A DNA stretch of 64,000 nucleotides from Egibacteraceae bacterium (GTDB taxonomy: Bacteria > Actinomycetota > Nitriliruptoria > Euzebyales > Egibacteraceae), in assembly GCA_030446745.1 (NCBI GenBank), contig JAUJMS010000011.1, positions 40,232 to 104,231 of the forward strand. The letters run 5' to 3'. The notes below the pieces were generated by a model, which saw only the letters and a program-made list of their open reading frames with translations, searched no databases and was not told the origin of the DNA. Positions 9,639-16,457 of the stretch are shown piece after piece. Positions within the stretch are counted from its first letter, which is position 1, and each line of letters opens with the position of its first letter. The position numbers and the translations under genes were made by a program.

Positions 9639-10508
9639 CTACCTGTCGGTGGCCGCCTCACTGGCCTCGCCGGCGCTCTCGCTCGCGGCTTCGCTGGCGG
9701 CCTCGCTCGCCCCGTCGCTCGCGCCCTCGTTGGCCTGCGTCGGCGAGGTTCCCAGCGGTGGCAGCAGCAGGTCCTTGCCCTCCGGGTCCAGGGTGCCGTT
9801 GCCGGCCTGGAGGTGCGGCGCCAGGGTCTTCTCCGGGGCGATGCCCGCGCCGCTGTGGTGGGCGGTCAAAAAGACGTCGGCGATCTCCTCGTCGAACTGC
9901 TCGCACAGCTGGCGGAAGCTCCACGCCACGTAGGCGAAGTTCGCCTCGTCGGGCAACTGCTCGCCCCAAGGCGCGACGATGAGCTTTTGGAACCGCCCGT
10001 CGATCTGGGTCTGCGCGTACGACTTCAGCGCCTCGACCTCGTCGTCGGGCGCGTCCTCGTCGTAGTAGGCGACGACGTAGCCGTGTTCGAGGTTGTGCAC
10101 GAGAATGCGCTCGTCGACGCGCACGTCGTAGACGCCGGTCTTCAGCCAGTTGCCGAAGTGCATCCCCGAGGTGGCGGGGCGGTCCGGGTACAGGACGTCA
10201 GGCGGCTGGGTGGCGAGATCCTGGGCGCCGAGGTGGCCCTGTCCCGTGTTCGGCTGCTCGGTGTCGGGCGTGCAGCCGACCTCGTCGAGGCGCGCCTCGG
10301 CGGCGGCCCGTCGCTGCGCGACCTCCTGGCGCTGGCGCACCTGATTCGCGATGGCGGCACCCACCAGCCCGGCGACGAGCACGCCAAGGGCGACGAACGC
10401 GAGCAGCCGGTTGCGCCGCGCCTTTGCGGCCTGGGCGCGCTGCTCGCGCAGCTTCACCTCACGCCGCTGCTTCTGGCGCTCGCGCTTGCTCGGGCTGTCG
10501 TCGGCCAC
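9639..10508 (-). CDS. DUF3105 membrane protein with low-complexity tail
   Basis: A protein of 289 residues with a very basic cytoplasmic head, one transmembrane helix (LLAFVALGVLVAGLVGAAIA, about residues 34-53) and an extracytoplasmic DUF3105 domain containing SGMHFGNWLKTGVYD, VHNLEHGYVVAYY and VAPWGEQLPDEANFAYVAW. The His-rich NLEHGYV motif is typical of the family, whose function is not known. The C-terminus is a Ser/Glu/Ala repeat tail. GTG at 10508 is favoured over TTG at 10511 because GGAGG lies five bases before it. It sits between cofE (31 bases) and glmS. Confidence 0.85.
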   Translation of the reverse strand: MADDSPSKRERQKQRREVKLREQRAQAAKARRNRLLAFVALGVLVAGLVGAAIANQVRQRQEVAQRRAAAEARLDEVGCTPDTEQPNTGQGHLGAQDLATQPPDVLYPDRPATSGMHFGNWLKTGVYDVRVDERILVHNLEHGYVVAYYDEDAPDDEVEALKSYAQTQIDGRFQKLIVAPWGEQLPDEANFAYVAWSFRQLCEQFDEEIADVFLTAHHSGAGIAPEKTLAPHLQAGNGTLDPEGKDLLLPPLGTSPTQANEGASDGASEAASEAASESAGEASEAATDR

Positions 10509-10542
10509 CAAGTCCTCCGGCTGCGTCGGGTCGGGCCGCAGT

Positions 10543-11523
10543 CTATCGACGCTCCTGCGGGCGGCCCGCCGCGACGTCGAGCCCGCCGTCGTGCGTGCGC
10601 GACCACCTCACCGCGTGGCCGAGGTCGACCAGCGCCGCCGCCACCAGCGCCCCGGCAACGGGGTCGGCGACGTACAGCCGCGTCGGCGGACCCGAAGCGG
10701 CGACGGTCAGGTCGGGAGCCAGCCGGCGCAGCGACTGCAGCTCCTCCGCGGTCACCGAGGCGTGGCCAGCCGACGGTTCGGGGGCGTCGAGCAGCGCGCT
10801 GACGAGCATCCCGCGCCCGCGCGGGAACAGGTCGAGGTCGGGCGTGCGGACGAGCCGACGGGCGTTGGCGTCCTCGTCGGCGGTATAGCGGACACCACGC
10901 ACGACGACGGCGGGGATCCCGTCGGCTTTGCGCCGAACCAGGTCGGCCGCGGCCGCGAGCTGGTCGGCGATGGCGACCTCGGTCACCGTCAGCGTCGTTC
11001 CTTCGCGGTCGACGCCGCCGCGCTCGTCGCGCAGCGGGGCGAGGCCGGCGACGCCGATCGCGACGTCGGTCTGGCCGACGCGCCACGGGCGGCCGAAGCT
11101 GTCGGCGACGACGACGGCGACGTCGGCGCCGGTGCGCGCGCGCAGGTCGTCGCGCAGCCGCCGGGCGCTGGCGTCGGGGTCGGCGGGCAGCAGGCACAGC
11201 CGTCCCCCCGGCACGTTCGACGCGTCGACGCCGGCGTTGGCGCACACCAGGCCGTGCGCGGTCTCCACGATCAGCGCGTGCGGTGTGTCGGCGACGACAC
11301 GCACCGCCTGCTCGTACGCGACGCGCCGGCGGGCGGCGTCGCGATCCTCGCCGGGTGCCGGCTCGACAAACGCCCCCTCGGCCTTGGACACGATCTTCTG
11401 CGCGACGACGACGACGTCGCCGTCGCGCAGCTCGGCGGCGGCCGCGATGAGCGCTGCCAGGTCGGCGCCGGCGGTGACCTCGGGCAGCCCGGCCACCGGG
11501 AGCAACTCGACGCGGCCGTTCAC
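10543..11523 (-). CDS. cofE: Coenzyme F420-0:L-glutamate ligase, CofE type, no nitroreductase domain
   Basis: A 326-residue protein. Residues 1-250 match the CofE/FbiB N-terminal ligase that adds glutamates to F420-0: VVVAQKIVSKAEG, NAGVDASNVPGG, VVVADSFGRPWRVGQTDVAIG and DREGTTL. Mycobacterial FbiB is about 450 residues, with a C-terminal FMN nitroreductase domain that reduces dehydro-F420-0. Here only about 75 unrelated residues follow (RLYVADPVAGALVAAALVD). The GTG start overlaps the fbiA stop (GTGA). The missing reductase must be encoded elsewhere, or a different precursor is used. Confidence 0.9.
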   Translation of the reverse strand: MNGRVELLPVAGLPEVTAGADLAALIAAAAELRDGDVVVVAQKIVSKAEGAFVEPAPGEDRDAARRRVAYEQAVRVVADTPHALIVETAHGLVCANAGVDASNVPGGRLCLLPADPDASARRLRDDLRARTGADVAVVVADSFGRPWRVGQTDVAIGVAGLAPLRDERGGVDREGTTLTVTEVAIADQLAAAADLVRRKADGIPAVVVRGVRYTADEDANARRLVRTPDLDLFPRGRGMLVSALLDAPEPSAGHASVTAEELQSLRRLAPDLTVAASGPPTRLYVADPVAGALVAAALVDLGHAVRWSRTHDGGLDVAAGRPQERR

Positions 11524-12449
11524 CGGGCCAGGTCCAGCGTGAAGCGGGCGAGGGACTCGGCGACCGCCACGGTGTCCATGACGCTCGCGGTGACCCCCGT
11601 GCGGACGCCGAGCGCCGCCACCTCGTCGGCGCGCTGGGCGTCGGCCGTGTCCAGGACCCAGGCGTCCAAAAAGTCGGCGTACCCCTTCGCCACCGCGGCG
11701 GCATCGACGGCGACGCCGACCGCCGGCAGCAGCCGGTCCGCCATGCCGCGCACCACCCGGCCGCCCACGATGGGCGAGACCCCGACGACCGGCCCGGCGT
11801 CGCGCAGTGCGGCACGAATCCCCGGTACGGACAGGATCGTGCCGATCGACACGACAGGGTTCGAGGGGCACACGACCACGACGTCGGCGTCGGCGATGGC
11901 GTCGAGCACCCCGGGCGCCGGCTGCGCTGCCGCGGCGCCGGCGAAGGTCACGGCGGCGACGTCGGGGCCTGCCCGCTCCCCGACCCACCACTCCTGGAAG
12001 TGCAGTTGTCGGCCGTCGACCGTGGTGATCGTCGTGGTGACCGGGTCGTCGGTCATCGGCAGCAGCCCGCAGCCAAGCCCCCAGGCGCGCGCCAACTCGG
12101 CGGTGACCTGCGACAGCGACGCTCCCGCGGCCAGGCGCTCGCTGCGCACCAGGTGCGTCGCGAGGTCGCGGTCGCCCAGGGTGAACCAGTCCGGGGCGCC
12201 GTAGCGGTCCCGCAACTCCCCCGCGACCGTCAGCGTGTCGTCGGCGCGCCCCCATCCCTGCGTCGGGTGGATCCCGCCGCCGAGGGTGTACATGACGGTG
12301 TCCAAGTCGGGACTGACGTGCAAGCCGTGCAAACGCAGGTCGTCGCCGGTGTTGCCCACGACGGTCACGTCGGCCGGGTCGACGGCGCGCACCAGGCCGC
12401 GCAGGAACCGCGCCGCCCCGACACCGCCGGCCAGCGCGGCCACCTTCAT
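11520..12449 (-). CDS. fbiA: 2-phospho-L-lactate/PEP transferase FbiA (CofD)
   Basis: A 309-residue enzyme that joins Fo to the lactyl- or enolpyruvyl-diphosphoguanosine to make (dehydro-)F420-0. The start MKVAALAGGVGAARFLRG, then VGNTGDDLRLHGLHVSPDLDT, GDRDLATHL and CPSNPVVSIGTIL, are CofD hallmarks. ATG at 12449 has an AGGAG five bases upstream; the open frame extends further but without family similarity. This is the first gene of a minus-strand run that reaches 3662, and it is divergent from the Fea1-like gene. Confidence 0.94.
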   Translation of the reverse strand: MKVAALAGGVGAARFLRGLVRAVDPADVTVVGNTGDDLRLHGLHVSPDLDTVMYTLGGGIHPTQGWGRADDTLTVAGELRDRYGAPDWFTLGDRDLATHLVRSERLAAGASLSQVTAELARAWGLGCGLLPMTDDPVTTTITTVDGRQLHFQEWWVGERAGPDVAAVTFAGAAAAQPAPGVLDAIADADVVVVCPSNPVVSIGTILSVPGIRAALRDAGPVVGVSPIVGGRVVRGMADRLLPAVGVAVDAAAVAKGYADFLDAWVLDTADAQRADEVAALGVRTGVTASVMDTVAVAESLARFTLDLAR

Positions 12450-12534
12450 GCCTGCTCCTGCCGTCACGACAGCGGATCGTCGCGGCTGCGCGCCATGGCC
12501 GCGAGTCGCGCAGTTGCGGTAGAGAGAAGTCAAG

Positions 12535-12553
12535 TAAGGTTGCCCTCACTGCG
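12535..12553 (+). promoter_or_regulatory. Putative DtxR/IdeR iron box
   Basis: The segment beginning TAAGGTTGCCCTCACTG matches 11 of 19 positions of the iron-box consensus TTAGGTTAGCCTAACCTAA, including the left half-site AGGTT and the central CCT. It lies 38-56 bases before the Fea1-like start and overlaps a possible -10 (TAAGGT, 12535-12540) paired with TTGCGG at 12514-12519 (15-base spacer). Repression of an iron-uptake lipoprotein by a DtxR-family protein is the natural reading but is inference. Confidence 0.5.
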
Positions 12554-12590
12554 GCGGAGCGGTCCGCCGCGCGGGCGACGAGGGGCAGTC

Positions 12591-13769
12591 GTGTCGAGTT
12601 TCCTGCGGCGGTTCGGCGCCATCGTGGCCACGGTCATCGTGGTGGCTGCGTGCGGGACCGACGACGGCGCCGGGGTGCGAACGCTGAACAGCGGCGGATC
12701 GGCGTCAGGGTCGGGCTCCGGGTCGGCGTCCGGCGTGGGGTCCGGCTCGGCGTCCGGATCGGTGCCGGCGTCGGGTTCGGTGCCGGCGACCGCGTCGGCC
12801 GCCCCGGCCGGGTCCGAGGGTGCCAGCGGGGCGCTCGGCGGCTACACCCCCGTGTCCGACGTGAGCAGCCACGCTGCCGTGACGCAGGACGTCTGCGCCG
12901 TCAACGCGGCGCTCGACGCCGCGCCGGCCGACTTCGAGGCCGCCGCGGCGGCCTACCGCGAGGGCGGCGCCTCGGTCGACAGCGAGGGGAGGGTCCGCAC
13001 GCTCGCCGGCTTCGCGACAGAGGAACGCGACGAGGCGATCTGGAACGACTACGCCGACTACTTCGGCGACCCGGCGTGGCTGGACACCTTCGTCACCTCG
13101 GCGCTGGAGGGCAGCGGCGAGTTCGAGGGCGCCGCCGACGACGTGCGGCGGCAGGGCGTCGCGAAGGGGGTCCAGAACCAGGTGCTCGTCGCGTGGGTCC
13201 TCCACGAGCTCGTCGCGGCACGCGACAAGGTCGCCGCCGGCGAGACCGACCCGGCCGAGGGCGCCCCGCACAACGTCGACGAGGCGTGGGCCTTCTACCA
13301 CGGCGCCCAGCCGGACTGCGCCCCGTTCGCGACCGCGGCCAAACGCGGCGAGGACTTCGGCACCGGCTCGACCGTCAACGACGCGATCCTCGCCGCGATG
13401 ACCGACGCGCAGCGCGCCGCCGGCGAGGGCGACGCCGAGGCGCTGGCCGTCGCCTCCGACGAGGTCGTGCGCCAGCTCGTCGTGACCTACGTCCAGGCGA
13501 CGCGCAAGTACGCCACCACCGCGGCGCAGGCCGCCGCCGACGGCGACGCCGAGGGCGCCCGCGTCGAGCAGGCCGAGGGCCTGGCGTTCTTCCGCGTCAT
13601 CGCCCCCCTGGTCGCCGCCACCGACGCGGGCGCCGCCGAGACGGTGACCGTGGTGCTGTCGCTGGACAACCCGCCGGCCGAGGACGGCGGCGAGCGCGTC
13701 GCGACCGCGCTCGAGTCGGTCTACGACAAGCTCGGCATCACCGCCGACCAGGTCGGCACCTTTCAGTAG
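12591..13769 (+). CDS. Fea1-related (iron-assimilation) lipoprotein
   Basis: A predicted 392-residue lipoprotein. Residues 1-21 form a signal ending in a lipobox with Cys21 (VVAACG), followed by a Gly/Ser/Ala/Val linker to about residue 80. The globular part contains VCAVNAALDAAPADFEAA, GAPHNVDEAWAFYHG, YVQATRKYATTAAQAA and a C-terminal YDKLGITADQV. These resemble the Fea1 family of iron-responsive periplasmic proteins first known from algae. The GTG start has GAGGGG upstream. An iron-box-like site lies in its promoter. The family call rests on remembered motifs, so moderate certainty; imelysin-like iron proteins are an alternative. Confidence 0.62.
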   Translation: MSSFLRRFGAIVATVIVVAACGTDDGAGVRTLNSGGSASGSGSGSASGVGSGSASGSVPASGSVPATASAAPAGSEGASGALGGYTPVSDVSSHAAVTQDVCAVNAALDAAPADFEAAAAAYREGGASVDSEGRVRTLAGFATEERDEAIWNDYADYFGDPAWLDTFVTSALEGSGEFEGAADDVRRQGVAKGVQNQVLVAWVLHELVAARDKVAAGETDPAEGAPHNVDEAWAFYHGAQPDCAPFATAAKRGEDFGTGSTVNDAILAAMTDAQRAAGEGDAEALAVASDEVVRQLVVTYVQATRKYATTAAQAAADGDAEGARVEQAEGLAFFRVIAPLVAATDAGAAETVTVVLSLDNPPAEDGGERVATALESVYDKLGITADQVGTFQ

Positions 13770-13975
13770 CGGTCCTGCGGCGGTTCACCCCAGTCCTGCG
13801 GCGGTTCACCCCGTCTCCGAAGCAAAAAGAACACCGTGCCCATCACCGCGCCGGAAGCACAACCGGCAAGCACCGCGTGCCACCAGTTCATGCCAAGCAA
13901 TCCGGCGACCACGGCAAAGGCCACCGCATTCCCCGCCGCCGCGCCAACCACAGGTCGTGCTGACCGTTCTGCCAT
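13763..13975 (-). CDS. Small membrane protein, unknown
   Basis: A 70-residue protein with two likely transmembrane helices (about 9-28 and 33-53), then a short basic loop and a C-terminal duplicated heptad GEPPQDW. ATG at 13975 has GGAGGG at good spacing. The 3' end overlaps the convergent Fea1-like gene by a few bases. I do not recognise the family; the organisation resembles small bacterial proteins of unknown role. The good ribosome-binding site and hydrophobic pattern are the case for it being real. Confidence 0.6.
   Translation of the reverse strand: MAERSARPVVGAAAGNAVAFAVVAGLLGMNWWHAVLAGCASGAVMGTVFFLLRRRGEPPQDWGEPPQDRY
13772..13812. repeat. 21-bp tandem direct repeat, about two copies
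   Basis: GTCCTGCGGCGGTTCACCCC occurs at 13772-13791 and again at 13793-13812, period 21 bases. It encodes the duplicated GEPPQD(W) of the small membrane protein on the minus strand and probably arose by slippage. Confidence 0.9.
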
Positions 13976-14215
13976 CGTTTCTGCCCTCCCGGTGGCGGCT
14001 GCTCGACCGGGCGCTGTGGGTCGTTCGTCACGGTAGTCGGCCGTCTCGCCCAACCAAACACGCTCGGCGCTCCATTTGCGTTCCAACAACCGCTCATACA
14101 GTCGCCCACACGTCAACGTGGCCGCGGAGAGCCCACGGGACACAACGCCACGTGCCGCGCGCCGCTCGCCCCGCCCCGTATCCTGCCGCCAGATCGGCGA
14201 CAGCGGGAGGCCGGG

Positions 14216-15625
14216 ATGGCAACGAGGGTGGCAGGCAGCGGCCAAGGCGGGGCGCTCGAACGGCGGTTCCGCGTGGCCGAGCGCGGCTCGGACGTGCGGA
14301 CCGAGGTCGTCGCCGGCGTCACGACGTTTCTGACGATGGCCTACATCCTGTTCGTCAACCCGGCGATCCTCGGCGGCGAGGGCGGCCTGCCGTTCCCGCA
14401 AGTGCTCACCGTCACGGCGCTCGTGGCCGGCGTGATGACGATCGCCATGGGCGTCGTCGCCAACTACCCCTTCGCGATCGCGAGCGGCCTCGGCCTCAAC
14501 GCGGTCGTCGCGTTCCAGCTCGTCGGGGCGCAGGGGCTGACCTACCCGGAGGCCATGGGTGTCGTCGTCACCGAGGGGCTGATCATCACCGTCCTGGTGT
14601 TGACCGGCTTCCGCGAGGCGGTGCTCAACGCCATCCCGCTCGCCCTGAAGAAGGCGATCGGGGCGGGCATCGGGCTGTTCATCACCATCATCGGCTTCGC
14701 GGCCTCCGGGCTGAGCGTCCCGGGTCCCGGCTCGCCGCTGCTGCTGCGCGGCGACGTCGACTCCACCCGCGTCGTCGTGTTCATCGTCGGTCTGCTGCTG
14801 ACCGCGCTCCTCGTCGCGCGGCGCGTCAAAGGCGCGCTGCTCGTCGGCATCGTCGCGACGACGGTGCTCGCGGTCGTCGTCAACGCCGTCAGCGGTGGGC
14901 AGCTGTGGACCGCGGTCGGTCCGGGCGTCGCGAAGGTGCCGACCGACGTGGTGGCGCTGCCCGACTTCTCACTGCTCGGCCAGTTCTCCTTCGGCTACGT
15001 CGCCAAGATCGGGCTGTTGGGCGGGCTGCTCGCCGTGTTCACGCTCATGCTCGCCGACTTCTTCGACACGATGGGCACCGCGATCGCGCTGGGCAACGAG
15101 GCCGGCTTTCTCGACGAGAACGAGCGCCTGCCCGGCGTGAACCGAGTGCTGCTCGTCGACTCGGTCGCCGCGGCCGTCGGCGGCGCGGCCTCCGCGTCGA
15201 GCGCGACGACCTACATCGAGTCGGCCAGCGGCATCGCCGCCGGCGGGCGCACCGGGCTGGCGAGCGTCGTCACCGGCGGGCTGTTCCTGCTCGCGCTGTT
15301 CCTCAGTCCGCTCGCGGGGGTCATCCCGCCCGAGGCGACGGCGCCGGCGCTGGTCCTCGTCGGCTTCTTCATGCTGTCGGTCACCCGCGACCTCGACTGG
15401 GACGACGCGTCCGTCGCGATCCCCGCGTTCCTCACGATGGTGACGATGCCGTTCACCTACTCGATCACTGACGGCATCGGGGCCGGCTTCGTGTCCTACA
15501 CCGTCATCAAGCTCGCGACCGGACGCGCCCGCGACGTCCACTGGATGATGGCGCTGGCCAGCGCGGCGTTCGTCGTCTACTTCGCCATCGACCCGATCAG
15601 CCGGCTGCTTGGCCTCGGCGGCTGA
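14216..15625 (+). CDS. NCS2-family purine (adenine/hypoxanthine/guanine) permease
   Basis: A 469-residue polytopic membrane protein of the AzgA/PbuG branch of NCS2 transporters. FLTMAYILFVNPAIL, the substrate-site segment FAIASGLGLNAVVAF, LADFFDTMGTAIALG and the second helical-break motif ASSATTYIESASGIAAGGRTG are diagnostic. Twelve or more hydrophobic segments can be counted. ATG at 14216 has GGGAGG upstream. It stands alone, 240 bp after a divergent small gene; no riboswitch-like structure was apparent in that spacer. Confidence 0.93.
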   Translation: MATRVAGSGQGGALERRFRVAERGSDVRTEVVAGVTTFLTMAYILFVNPAILGGEGGLPFPQVLTVTALVAGVMTIAMGVVANYPFAIASGLGLNAVVAFQLVGAQGLTYPEAMGVVVTEGLIITVLVLTGFREAVLNAIPLALKKAIGAGIGLFITIIGFAASGLSVPGPGSPLLLRGDVDSTRVVVFIVGLLLTALLVARRVKGALLVGIVATTVLAVVVNAVSGGQLWTAVGPGVAKVPTDVVALPDFSLLGQFSFGYVAKIGLLGGLLAVFTLMLADFFDTMGTAIALGNEAGFLDENERLPGVNRVLLVDSVAAAVGGAASASSATTYIESASGIAAGGRTGLASVVTGGLFLLALFLSPLAGVIPPEATAPALVLVGFFMLSVTRDLDWDDASVAIPAFLTMVTMPFTYSITDGIGAGFVSYTVIKLATGRARDVHWMMALASAAFVVYFAIDPISRLLGLGG

Positions 15626-15649
15626 CGAACAAACCGGCGACCGCGGCGT

Positions 15650-15926
15650 TTACCCGTCGTTGCGGCCGGCCTGCTGCGCCGCACGCACGAGCCGACTGCG
15701 GTACGACTCCCACCAGTCGCGGTCGCCTGGCGCCAATTGTCGGTGCTCTCGCGCAGCCCGACGGCGCCATCGATGAGCTCCCGGACGACGTTGGTGTGCC
15801 CCGCGTGCCGGTGGATTTCCGCGTTCAGATGCACCGGGGCCTGTCGAGCTTCCAGACCACAGCGTCGCGACCGGCCTGCAGGTAGCGGTGGAGGTCCGCC
15901 TTCGGATCTGGCCCGTCCACGTTGAC
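15650..15926 (-). pseudogene. Decayed DinB-family gene, C-terminal remnant
   Basis: Three reading frames on the minus strand give, in order, DPKADLHRYLQAGRDAVVW, then HLNAEIHRHAGHTNVVRELIDG, then GDRDWWESYRSRLVRAAQQAG before a TAA. Together these match the C-terminal half of DinB/DUF664 proteins (the HRHAGH motif supplies metal ligands). The N-terminal half is absent, the frame changes twice, and a stretch between the first two blocks seems deleted. It begins at the msrB stop. The loss exceeds the one-base breaks elsewhere, so I regard this as true decay. Confidence 0.7.
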
Positions 15927-16336
15927 TACGCCGCGCCGGCGCCTTCGTCGTCGAGCGTGAGCGCGACCGAGTTGATGCAGTACCGCTGGCCGGTGGGGGC
16001 GGGCCCGTCGTCGAAGACATGGCCGAGGTGCGAGTCGCAGCGCGCGCAGACCACCTCGGTGCGGCGCATCCCGTGGCTGTCGTCGGGGTGCAGGGCGACG
16101 CTGTCGTCGCTGGCCGGTGACGTGAAGCTCGGCCAGCCCGACCGCGAGTCGAACTTGGTGTCCGAGACGAACAGCTCGGCGCCGCAGGCGGCGCAGCGGA
16201 AGGTGCCGTGCGCCTTCGCCGTCGCGTACGCGCCGCTGAACGGCGGCTCGGTGCCCTTGCCGCGCAGCACGGCGTACTGCTCGGGGGTCAGCTGCTCGCG
16301 CCACTCCTGCTCGGTCTTCGTCACCTTCGCGGTCAT
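15926..16336 (-). CDS. msrB: Peptide-methionine (R)-S-oxide reductase MsrB
   Basis: A 136-residue MsrB reducing methionine-R-sulfoxide in proteins. Zinc ligands are the pairs Cys48/Cys51 (CAAC) and Cys97/Cys100 (CARC). The catalytic Cys120 lies in the family motif [22 protein letters not shown] and [10 protein letters not shown] are also canonical. It is a stand-alone domain without an MsrA fusion. The resolving cysteine is not obvious, so recycling may involve thioredoxin directly. Confidence 0.97.
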   Translation of the reverse strand: MTAKVTKTEQEWREQLTPEQYAVLRGKGTEPPFSGAYATAKAHGTFRCAACGAELFVSDTKFDSRSGWPSFTSPASDDSVALHPDDSHGMRRTEVVCARCDSHLGHVFDDGPAPTGQRYCINSVALTLDDEGAGAA

Positions 16337-16457
16337 GGTTTGTCCTTGTCCTCGCGGCCCAGGGGCCCGTCGGCGTCCGGGCCAGCCTACGGACCACCGG
16401 ACCGCTCGGCTGTGAACGCGGCATTACGATGCGCCCCCGCGACGAACGGCCGAGTGG

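Noticed and set aside
13976..14215. Purine riboswitch before the permease
   Set aside because: No purine-aptamer core or antiterminator arrangement could be recognised in the 240 bp spacer.
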